Of a DNA stretch of 64,000 nucleotides, positions 1 to 8,800 are shown in pieces. The notes below the pieces were generated by a model, which saw only the letters and a program-made list of their open reading frames with translations, had not been told where the DNA came from and did no database searches. Origin of the DNA: Deltaproteobacteria bacterium (GTDB taxonomy: Bacteria; Myxococcota_A; Polyangia; JACPQR01); NCBI GenBank assembly GCA_016190375.1, contig JACPQR010000117.1, positions 1 to 64,000 on the forward strand, read 5' to 3'. The position numbers and the translations under genes were made by a program. Position 1 is the first letter of the stretch; the number at the start of each line of letters is the position of its first letter.

Positions 1-69
1 CAACTGGCAACTGGCAGCCGCCGGACGCACGCGCTGCTCATCCGGGTCCGGAATTGCCCGTCGCCGGCT

Positions 70-90
70 GCCTGTCGCCTGTCGCCTGTT
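70..90. repeat. three tandem copies of a 7-mer
   Basis: GCCTGTC is repeated three times with one change in the last copy. A related CAACTGG duplication sits at the very start of the window. Bases 1-173 otherwise show no gene I can support; the minus-strand frame across them has low-complexity codons and no ribosome binding site. Confidence 0.5.
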
Positions 91-173
91 CAATCCCTGC
101 CCGTCCGGATCCCGGCTTGGCAAGAAACCGGATGGGCATGAAAGTATTGATTGCATTCTGCGCCGTGCGGCGG

Positions 174-602
174 CTATCCCAGATTTGAGCCCACCTCGCC
201 GTCATCGCCAGCCTCCGGCGAACCATGCACCCCGATCTTGATGGTGAAGCGCGCTCCGCCGTTCCATGGCCAGAAGGCCACGTACAGGCTCAGGCCTGGG
301 CCCAGCTGTTTCAGGTAGAGTGTCTGGTTCGTGCGTATGCCGCCGATAGCCTGGAGCAGCGGGTGCCCTTGGAGCTCGGCAGGTACCGCGCTGTCCGCGG
401 GCTTGGCCGGTGGACCGAAGAGCGGCTCGACCACCGCGCTGACGGCATCGCGCGACGCGCCGGGTGCCACCAGCGTGGTCTCGCCCTCGAAGCGCGACTG
501 TTGCCTCTGGACATCGGGGAGCGCCGCGAGCGTCTCGCCCATCTCGAGGTGGCGCTGGATGGCCAGCCGTTGCGCGGCGTCGAGATCTTCATCGCCTGAC
601 AT
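174..602 (-). CDS. hypothetical protein, 142 aa
   Basis: I do not recognise this protein. It is open from an ATG and uses G/C-ending codons like its neighbours. It lies on the same strand as the long gene series upstream, about 120 bases behind the small lipoprotein gene. No signal peptide or membrane segment is visible. The first 50 residues are rich in Asp, Glu and Gln and look helical. The C-terminal third carries a beta-like aromatic stretch, FWPWNGGARFTIKIGVHG. The overlapping plus-strand frame is weaker because it has no ribosome binding site and is not part of a gene series. Function unknown. Confidence 0.55.
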   Translation of the reverse strand: MSGDEDLDAAQRLAIQRHLEMGETLAALPDVQRQQSRFEGETTLVAPGASRDAVSAVVEPLFGPPAKPADSAVPAELQGHPLLQAIGGIRTNQTLYLKQLGPGLSLYVAFWPWNGGARFTIKIGVHGSPEAGDDGEVGSNLG

Positions 603-723
603 CCGGACAGCCTAGCCCCCCTGCGTGCCGGAGCCAAGTAGCTCTCGCTCGACATGCACTGGGATCGCCGTGCCCGCAGCCCAGCGGCCAGGCGGTCGTT
701 GCGCGTTCGCCCGCGGCATCGTT

Positions 724-903
724 TCAGCGTTCGTCGCCGTCCTCGTCGCCCTCCCGCGCCGGCGGCGGATCGCCCTCCTCCGACCACGCCTCCTCGTCGC
801 CCTCGGTGACGGTCGTGGTGACCTCGTCCCCGGGCGGCGCGGAGGGCCCGCACGCGGCGAGACCGAGGAGGCACAGCGCGATGATCTCGTGCGTCATTGC
901 CAT
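724..903 (-). CDS. small acidic lipoprotein, 59 aa
   Basis: A short lipoprotein precursor. The N-terminus MAMTHEIIALCLLGLAAC is a type II signal peptide with lipobox LAAC, so Cys18 would be lipidated. The mature part is only about 40 residues, very acidic (runs of Glu, Asp and Gly) and probably unstructured. A GGAGGA ribosome binding site precedes the start. Two ATGs, at 903 and 897, are possible. The start overlaps the 3' end of the upstream macroglobulin-like gene by 10 bases, so it is probably translated with it. It may be an accessory to those large secreted proteins, but that is inference from position only. Confidence 0.7.
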   Translation of the reverse strand: MAMTHEIIALCLLGLAACGPSAPPGDEVTTTVTEGDEEAWSEEGDPPPAREGDEDGDER

Positions 904-3900
904 CGTTCCTCCGGCCGCGCGGTGACGCTCAGCGGGCGGCCAGCCGTGGACGAGGTCTCGTGCGGCCGCGCTGCGTCGTAGGCGACGATCGGGAAGCCGA
1001 TCGTCCGACCCTCGCCGATCCAGCGCACGGCCAGCGGGATCCGCAGCTCCTCGCGGGGCGCGAGCGGGCTGAGATGCACGCGCAGGAGCCCCGCGGCGTC
1101 GGGCAGATCGACCCGGGCCACGGCCGTGGAGCTCGCGAGCGAACGGCGAGCGGCCGCGTCCAGGGCGGCGGTGCCGGGCAAGAGCAGCTCGACGACCGGG
1201 CGCTCGAGCGTCCGGTCCGACGTCGACGCGACCACGATCTCGAGAGCCGCTGCCTCGCCGGCGTGCCCCGGGTCTCCCTCGATCGTGGCGCGGAGCGGCC
1301 CCCCGGGACCGTCCTGGACCGGCCGAACCCATCGCGCCTCGAGTCGGGCGAAGATCGCGGTGGGGCTCTTGATCTCGACCCTCGCGTCGGCCGCGGGCAA
1401 GCCAACGACCGCGAGGCCGCCCTCGATCGGAACGCTGCGCCATCCCGCGCCGGCGATCCGGACCTCGACCGCCCGAGGCGCGTCCGAGCCGAACACGCCC
1501 AGGAGCGACGCCGCGAGCCACCAGAACGCGGCCTCCTCGTCGTCCTGCATCGCCAGGTAGGCGCGGGGAGCGGCGCCGCGCGCGAGGTCGTCCGCGAGAG
1601 CGTCCTCGGCGATCTGCCTCGCCGCGATCGCGAGCGCGAGGGTCCCGATCCATTCGTCACCCGGCCGCTCCGGATCGGCGTTCAGCGTCCGGCCGCCGTG
1701 TCCCACCTCGGCGAGATCTTCCCCGAGGTGCTGAACGAGCCGCCGGCCCACGCCGTCCCGCGGGTCCGCGAGGAGGAGGCCGGCCGCTGCCCGTGCGATG
1801 AGCCCTCGGTTCGCACGGTCCGTCTCGAGCGCGCTCCACGCCTCCTCGCGGAGCCTTCCGACGACGGCCGCGACCGGGTCCGAGCCCGGGCCGCCCGCCG
1901 GCAGCCCCGGCGCCGCTCCCGACAGCGCGACCAGGAGAGCCATCCGCAGGTCGCGTTCTTCGGGCAGCGCCAGCGCTCGAAGCTGGTGGCCTCTCGATCC
2001 GTTTCGCTCGTCCTCGGCAGCCAGGAAGCTCGACGCGACCAGCGCGCACGCGCTCGACAGCGCCGAGGTCTCGCCGCCCGTCGCCCGTAGGTCGAGGTCG
2101 GCGCCGGAAGCCTCGCCGCGCATGGCGGAGGACCAGGCGAACAGCGCGGGCCAGCGGCGCCTCGCGCCCGCGAGCCCGGGATCCCGCTCCAGGCCCGCGC
2201 TCGATGCCGCGAGCACGAGCTGGGCACGCACGGGCCGGGCGTCGTCCGGCAGCCGGGCCGCGAGGGTCTGGCTGCCATGCACCACGGCGCCGTCGTGGCG
2301 GGCGCGAAGGGCTCCCTGCGGCACCACCGAGACGGCCGCGGTCAGCGTGCGAAGCGGCCCTTCTCCGACGGCGAGACGAACCTCGCCCACGCCCGTCCTC
2401 GTGCCTCGGATCGAGAGCGTCACCACGGCCGGACGATCGGGCGAGACCCTGATCGTGCCCGTCGCGCTCGCTCCCTCGACGGACACCGCGATCGCGCCAC
2501 GAGCGGTCGCGGTGACGCCGAGCGTGCGCGGCTCGGCGAGCCACGCGAGGCGAACCGTCGCCCGGATCCGCTCGCCAGGATGCATCCGTCGCGGCAAGGA
2601 GGCCGACAGGAGGATCGGCGCGCCCGCCTCGATGGGCACGGCGGCGAAGGACGCCCGCGCCGCCGATCCGAACGCACCGCCCACGACCAGAAGCCGCCTC
2701 GGCTCCTCCGGAAGCGTCAGGGGCAGAGATCCCCCCTCGGGGCCGAGCTCCTCTACGGCTCCGGTCGCGGCAGGCCGCCCACCGGCGGGGCGTGCCCGCA
2801 GCGGGTGGGGATCGACGGGCAGTCGCGCCGGTCCTTCTCCCCACGAGACGCGCGCGCTCGCCGCCTCGTCGTCGGCCCACCCGGTGGGCTCGAGCTCGAA
2901 CAGGCCGGCCAGCGCGGCGACCGTCGCCCGCCCCAGCTCCACTCCTCGCAGCCTCGCCAGGAGCACGTCCTCGCCGACCGCGCTGGCGTAGACCCCGGGT
3001 CGAAGGACGCGGGCGAAGGGATCCCAGAAATCGTCGGCGTTGCCGGCGCGGCCGTCCGGCCCGGCGGACACCACCTCGAAGCCGATCAGCGGCTCGACGA
3101 ACCGGAAGCGCGCGCGTCCGCCGGCGGCCGGCCGGATGACGAGCGGGCGACCCCAGCCATCGAAGAGCTCGTCGCGCTCGATCGGCTCGTCACCTTCCCA
3201 GTCACCCTCGGCGAGCAGCGCCGGGAGCCACCGGGTGGGGTCGCCCTTGCGCGCGAACCCGTAGTCCAGGTCCCGCGACCGTACGAAATGGGCAAGGTGG
3301 ACGAGGAGCCGGAAGAGGCGCTCGCGCGTGATCCGGCGAGCGACGTTGTCGAAGGTGATCTGCGGATCCAGGGCGGCCAGCGCCTCGACGGTGAGCTCGC
3401 TGCCGTCGAGGGAGGTCGCGCCCTCGGGGCCGATGTCCGAGACGACGTGCGCGAGGACCTCCGTGTTGAACGCATGCCCGCGCGCCGTCCGGGCGGCCAC
3501 CTCCCGGACGCGATCCGGCAGGTGCTCCCGGACCCTCGCCTCGAGCGCTCTCATCAGCCTGCCCAGGCGGCCACGCACGAAGCGCGCGCGCGTGCGCCAC
3601 GGGTCCCTGAGCAGGCCCTGGCTCACCGGCGAGTCCGGCATCGGCAGGGGCTCGGTGGTTCCGGAGCGAAGCGCCGCCGGAGCGGAGACGTCCACGGGCG
3701 TGCGCGCGGCCAGAAGGCCCCTCACTCCGGCGATCGTCGCGCCCTCGTCGATGGCCGTCCCGACGGGATCGAGCGTGCCTTCGCGCAGCCGCGCGACGAG
3801 CGCGCGCCCCTCCGGCTCTGCGAGGGTGAACGCGAAGGCCGTCACCGGATCGTCGCCCGCGCCCGAGAGCGCGAGGCGGGCGAGGCGGCCTTCGACAGCG

Positions 3901-5870
3901 AGGGAGCTCCGCAGCGCCTGCGCGGCGATCCGGTAGACGAGGATCCCTCCTCCCCGAACCGGCTCGCCCCCCGCGAGGAGCGGTCGTGCCCGGATCCAGA
4001 TCTCGCCGGTGATCTCGCCGGTCACCTCCAGCGCGACCCGGTCGACCCCTGCGCCGGCGAGGGCGTCGGCGACGGGCACCCAGCCTTCGCCGCGACGGGC
4101 GAGAGCCGTCACGCGAACGGGGGCACGCGACAGCGCGCCCGCGCGGATCAGGGTGACCGGGAGCGGCGCAGGCGCGATCGAGATCGGGGGCGCTTCGACT
4201 CGCAGCGTGGCGTCCGGGTCCACCGGAGCGCAGAGGGTCTCGGCGTGCGACCCGACCCGTACGTCGAGGCGCAGCACGGTCGGGCCGCTGCACGAGTCGG
4301 AGCCCGCTGGCTCGGTCGAGATCGCGGGGAGGTCGACGACCGCGACCCCGTCGGGGCCGGCGAGCGAATCGACGCTGGCGTCGTCGTCGCCGGTCGTGAC
4401 CTGCACCGTCTCGCCTGCGCGAGCGCTGCCATCCGGCGCCACGACGCGCACGAACATCCGCCCCGGCAAGCCGGGCGCGAAGGCGCCACCCTCGACTGCC
4501 CACTCGAGGACCGAGGCGACGCGGGCCACGCGAACGACGACCTCCGTGTCCGCAGCGCCGATCCCCGCGCGGACCGCGCGGAGGTCGCCGCGATGGTCGG
4601 TCACGCTCGGATCGCCCGCGGTGGACGGGACCTGCCACGGGACGCGGGCGCGGCCATCGGGCCCGGTCCGGACCGGAAGGACCTCCGGCTCGCCGGGACG
4701 GGCCGGGTGCGGCTCCGGGATCGACAGTCCGCCGAGGACGGCTCCGGCGACGGGGCGACCATCCGGCGTGCGGATGACGACGTCTACCTGGACGACCGCT
4801 CCCGGCGGCACGACGGTGGCCGACGGCGCGGCCCGGACGACCAGGCTCGGCGGCGCCGGCGCCTCGTCCACGACCGCGCTGGCCGTCACGGTCGGGGCCG
4901 ACTCGACCACGGCCGTGACGATGAATGGGCCGACCTCGCGCGGGGCCCGGACCACCGTGCGAAAGACGCCACGGGCGTCGGTCCTCACCGTCGACCACGA
5001 AGCCCGATTGGCGGCGCCGTCGCCGCCGATTCGCAGGCCCACTTCGCGGGACGGATCGGGTCGCCCGGCCGCCCTGTCGATGACACGACCGAGGACGCGG
5101 AGCGCCTCGCCCGGCGAGACCTCCTCGCGGCCGAGGACGAGCGTGACCTCGCGTCTGGGTAAGAGCTCCACCTGCACGTCGAACCGGCGAACGAGCCCCC
5201 GGGGCGAGGTCGCGTCGAGCGCCATCTCGAACGGCGCGTCGAGCGTGGCGGGCACCGGCACGACGATCTGCGCGCGGCCGAGGGCGTCGGTCGTGGCCTC
5301 GGCCACGGGGGCGCCCCGGGAGAAGGACGCCAGCGCCGCGACCCTCGTCCCGGCTGACGGGCGCAGATCGCGGCTGTGCACGACCTCGTAGACGTTGACG
5401 AACCATCGCAGCGTCCCTCCCGGGACGACGCTCAGGCTCCCGTCGACGCCGACCTCGAGCCCCGTCACCTCGCCGGCGGGCACGTCGCGCCTCGCATACT
5501 GGGCCAGCGCCTGCTCGGGCGCGCACAGGATCGCGGCAAGAATCATCGCGGCCGCGAGGAGCCAGAGCCCGTCCCGATCACGACCACGACCACGACCACG
5601 ACCACGGTCCGCGGCACATGGGGCAACGGTTTCGCAACGGTCTTGTGCGCTCGGGTCGAGGTCTTGAACGTCGCCGTGGTCGTGGTCGTGGTCGGGACCG
5701 CATCGGACGGCGACTGCTTCCACGCGAACGGGGGGAGCGGTAACCGGCACATCGGTCGCGGACGTGGGGCTCGAGACCCCGTCCCGATCACGACCACGAC
5801 CACGGTCCGCGGCAAGAGGGGCGACCGTTCCCCGGCACGGACCGCCGAAGGCGCGCCACGCGACGATCAT
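894..5870 (-). CDS. alpha-2-macroglobulin-like large secreted protein (downstream paralog), 1658 aa
   Basis: A paralog of the gene directly upstream. It is built mainly of beta-sandwich MG/Ig-like domains (PDGRPVAGA-type strand motifs) followed by a helical C-terminal part like the macroglobulin toroid. No CGEQ thioester motif is present, so it is not a classical trap. Near the middle (about 3010-3370) is a GspG-like stretch: an ARR helix, DGWGRP, then GPDGRAGNADD. The start chosen is the ATG at 5870, which overlaps the upstream stop as ATGA and has GGGAGG seven bases before it. The hydrophobic signal core LWLLAAAMILAAILCAP lies about 100 residues further in, because a hexamer-repeat hairpin element occupies codons between. 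ATG 5546 is a fallback start but lacks a ribosome binding site. Probably secreted or periplasmic; ligand unknown. Confidence 0.75.
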   Translation of the reverse strand: MIVAWRAFGGPCRGTVAPLAADRGRGRDRDGVSSPTSATDVPVTAPPVRVEAVAVRCGPDHDHDHGDVQDLDPSAQDRCETVAPCAADRGRGRGRGRDRDGLWLLAAAMILAAILCAPEQALAQYARRDVPAGEVTGLEVGVDGSLSVVPGGTLRWFVNVYEVVHSRDLRPSAGTRVAALASFSRGAPVAEATTDALGRAQIVVPVPATLDAPFEMALDATSPRGLVRRFDVQVELLPRREVTLVLGREEVSPGEALRVLGRVIDRAAGRPDPSREVGLRIGGDGAANRASWSTVRTDARGVFRTVVRAPREVGPFIVTAVVESAPTVTASAVVDEAPAPPSLVVRAAPSATVVPPGAVVQVDVVIRTPDGRPVAGAVLGGLSIPEPHPARPGEPEVLPVRTGPDGRARVPWQVPSTAGDPSVTDHRGDLRAVRAGIGAADTEVVVRVARVASVLEWAVEGGAFAPGLPGRMFVRVVAPDGSARAGETVQVTTGDDDASVDSLAGPDGVAVVDLPAISTEPAGSDSCSGPTVLRLDVRVGSHAETLCAPVDPDATLRVEAPPISIAPAPLPVTLIRAGALSRAPVRVTALARRGEGWVPVADALAGAGVDRVALEVTGEITGEIWIRARPLLAGGEPVRGGGILVYRIAAQALRSSLAVEGRLARLALSGAGDDPVTAFAFTLAEPEGRALVARLREGTLDPVGTAIDEGATIAGVRGLLAARTPVDVSAPAALRSGTTEPLPMPDSPVSQGLLRDPWRTRARFVRGRLGRLMRALEARVREHLPDRVREVAARTARGHAFNTEVLAHVVSDIGPEGATSLDGSELTVEALAALDPQITFDNVARRITRERLFRLLVHLAHFVRSRDLDYGFARKGDPTRWLPALLAEGDWEGDEPIERDELFDGWGRPLVIRPAAGGRARFRFVEPLIGFEVVSAGPDGRAGNADDFWDPFARVLRPGVYASAVGEDVLLARLRGVELGRATVAALAGLFELEPTGWADDEAASARVSWGEGPARLPVDPHPLRARPAGGRPAATGAVEELGPEGGSLPLTLPEEPRRLLVVGGAFGSAARASFAAVPIEAGAPILLSASLPRRMHPGERIRATVRLAWLAEPRTLGVTATARGAIAVSVEGASATGTIRVSPDRPAVVTLSIRGTRTGVGEVRLAVGEGPLRTLTAAVSVVPQGALRARHDGAVVHGSQTLAARLPDDARPVRAQLVLAASSAGLERDPGLAGARRRWPALFAWSSAMRGEASGADLDLRATGGETSALSSACALVASSFLAAEDERNGSRGHQLRALALPEERDLRMALLVALSGAAPGLPAGGPGSDPVAAVVGRLREEAWSALETDRANRGLIARAAAGLLLADPRDGVGRRLVQHLGEDLAEVGHGGRTLNADPERPGDEWIGTLALAIAARQIAEDALADDLARGAAPRAYLAMQDDEEAAFWWLAASLLGVFGSDAPRAVEVRIAGAGWRSVPIEGGLAVVGLPAADARVEIKSPTAIFARLEARWVRPVQDGPGGPLRATIEGDPGHAGEAAALEIVVASTSDRTLERPVVELLLPGTAALDAAARRSLASSTAVARVDLPDAAGLLRVHLSPLAPREELRIPLAVRWIGEGRTIGFPIVAYDAARPHETSSTAGRPLSVTARPEERWQ
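5571..5830. repeat. hexamer-repeat hairpin element within a signal-peptide coding region
   Basis: A CGACCA hexamer array (5571-5607) has an inverted partner, CGTGGT-type hexamers at 5674-5698, enclosing about 65 bases. A shortened direct copy of the left arm, beginning with the same GTCCCGATCACGACC, lies at 5781-5807. The frame of the macroglobulin-like gene stays open through all of it and reads Arg-Gly and Asp-His repeats. The structure is visible in the sequence; an origin by insertion is inference. Confidence 0.8.
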
Positions 5871-8800
5871 CGCGCGCCCTCCCGCCGGACGATCCGCACG
5901 GCACGCGGCGGGACGACCGTCACATCCTCGGGCCTGTCGTGGGGCCAGGCAGCCATTCCGAGCCCGCGGAGCGACCCGCCCGTCGACGCTTCGAGCGCAA
6001 GGGGGATGCGCCGCACGGCGCCCGGCGGCATCGGCGGCAGCGTCACCTGGATGGTCCCCGGTGAGGTGTCGATCGCGCGCGCTCCATGCCGGAACATGAT
6101 CGCTCGGCCCTCCTCGTCGAGCTCGGCGCCGGCGAACGTCGCGACCTCGACGGTGGGCTGGACCACGGTGCGCGGCGATCGGTTGCGGACCACGATCACG
6201 AGCCCGGAGCGCTCGTCGAGCGCCGGCGGCTCTCCCTCGAGATCGAGACGAAGCGATCCCGGCCGCGCGGGGACGCGGTCCCACGGCACACCGTACACGA
6301 AGGCGGCTCGCACGAAGATCGGCGCGCTCGGGCGATTTTCGCCGGCGACCGAGACCTCGACCGAATGGCTGCCTGGCGAGCCCAGCTCCGGAGCCTCGAT
6401 CCGCCCCTCGCCGCCCATGAGGCGCAGGATGCGCGCCCGGCCGTCGACGACGACCTCGACCCTCGAAGGAGGCTCTCCACCGGAGCGGGCGAGCCGCAGG
6501 GCTGCCACGCGCGCTGCCGCGAGGGTCTCGGCGTCGAGGGTTCTCGCGCTGCCCGAAGCCGACAGGCGGCCCAGCGTCGCCACGAGCGCGAAGGCCCGCT
6601 CTCGCTCGCCGAGCGCGAGCTCCGCCACCGCCAGCCACGCGGTCGTGGCGAGGCCGGCGGCCACCCAGACGTCGTCGCCGACCTCGATCTCGGCGCGGCG
6701 TACGCGCCGCACGAGCTCGCGGATCCGGGACCCTTGCCCGCTCGCGCCCCGGGGAGCCGTGAGAGCGAGCGCGGCCGCCGCGCGGGCCCACAGCGCCGGG
6801 TCGTCCACGGCCCGAGCGACACCGGCGGCCAGGCGTTCCCGAGCGGAGCGCAGGACGGCTTCGAGCTCGTCTCGCGGTCGACCCGGCGCCGCGAGCCGCG
6901 AGACGGCGGGAGCGAGCCCCAGGAGCACGTCGGCGACGAGCGCCGTGTCCTCCGAGCCCGCGTCCAGCGCCTCCGTGATGCTCCGGAGCGCGGCAGAGAG
7001 CGCGGGCGCGCCGGCACTCCGCCAGCGCGCACCAACGGCCCTCGCCAGCTCGCGAGCATCACCGGCATCGAGCTCCGAGCTCGCGACGACCGGCCTCTCT
7101 GGGGCCGATGGATCGAAGGCCAGTACCCAGGCGTCCAGCAGGGCGGAGCCGGGCGCCGGGAAGAGCGCGAGGCCGGTCGAGACACGCACCTCCGAGCCGG
7201 GCAGCGGCGTGGCTCCCTCCGGCACCTCGAGCGCGATGCCTCCGGTGCCTCCAAGGGCGGATCGCTCGCCTCGGACGCGGCGCGTCGCCCGTCGCACGAC
7301 GATGGGCCGGCGAACGGCGTCGAGGACGAGACCGGGGGCCGCACCCACGCGCACGTCGGCCGTCAGGTGGCCGTCCATGGCGCGCTCGAGCGGCAGCTCG
7401 ACCTGCACCTCGGTCGCATCGACCGCCCCCACCCGGAGGCCGCGCTCGATGGGCGAGCCGCCGGGAACACCGAGGCGGACGACGAGCTCGCGCTCCTGGT
7501 CCGAACGGTTCGCCACCCGCAGCGGCAAGAGGAGCCGGTCGCCGACCGTCGCGAGCTCGGGAACGGGCGCGTCCACGCTGATCTCCTGGTCGACCCGCAG
7601 GTCCAGGTGCGCCGACGCCACGAACCCGTCGGCGGTCCAGACGACGGCCTCGACGCGATAGGTCGTGATCGCGTCGGCGAGCTGCACGGCCAGCGTGGTG
7701 CGGCCCGAAGGATCGACCGGAAGCGAGGCGACGAACGCCAGCGTCGCGGGGAAGCGCTCGCGGACCAGCCGGGCGAGGGCAGCGCTCACGATCCGGACGA
7801 CCCCTGCACGCTGGGAGAATCCGCCTGCGCCCCTTCCGAAGCCCGCGCCGCCACCGCCGCCGCCGCCGCTGCCGATCATGCCGAGACCGCCGACGCCGAA
7901 CGCCTCGCCGATCGCGCTGCCGACGAGCGCTCCCTCGGACGGGCGGGCGACCATCGCGTCGCCGATCTCCTCCTCCGCCACCTCGGCGGCGGCTCGGTGG
8001 TAGGCCTGCAGCATGGCCGCCAGGATCTGTTCGGCGGAGGACAGGAGGGACAGCGACCGCAAGAGATCGTCCTCGCCCGATCCGACGGCGTACGGCGTGC
8101 CCTCCGGGACGGCGCGCGCGAAGGGATCCCGCACGTCGTCGCCGGTGCCGGCCCGACCGTCGGGACCTGGCGACACGAGCTCGATGCTCGCGGCCTCGAC
8201 GGCCAGCGTCAGAGCGGGTCGGTTTGCCCTGCGGAGCACGAAGTGGCCTCCCCAGGGATCGAGCAGCGCCTCGGGCTCGATCACGCCCCGCTCCACCATG
8301 CGCGGCAGCCACCGCTCCGGCGGCTCGCGCGCCGCCACTCGCTGTCCGATCGTCGCGTCGTCGCCGGGGTCGAGGTAGGAGCCGAGCTGGACCGCGAGCT
8401 CGACGAGCCGGCGGCGCGCCACGCGGCGGGCGACGGACTCGTAGGTGAAGCTCGGATCCGCGGCGTGGAGCATCGCGATCGTCAAGGGGGCGTCGCCGAG
8501 CGTTACTGCAGGCTCCTCGAGCGACTCGAGCAGGTCGGGCCTGAACCGGCGGGCGGCACCGCGCCCGACCGTCACCTCGTCGAGCTGGTCGGCACCCAGC
8601 GCCTCGTCCAGCATCTGCTCCACCTGGTTCATGATCGGCGCGATGCCCCTCCGGCGCAGCTCGTCGGCGAGCGGGAACGGGTCCCTCAACGTCCCGCGCT
8701 CCGGCGCCTCGGCCACCGCCGCTCCTCCCTCGCTCGGGACTCCGAGGTCGTCGAGGAGCGGAGGCGTGCGATCGGGGGCGGGATCGGCGAGGGCGTGGGC

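Noticed and set aside
38..226. 62-codon minus-strand frame at the window edge
   Set aside because: It overlaps the end of the 142-residue gene in another frame, has repetitive codons and no ribosome site.
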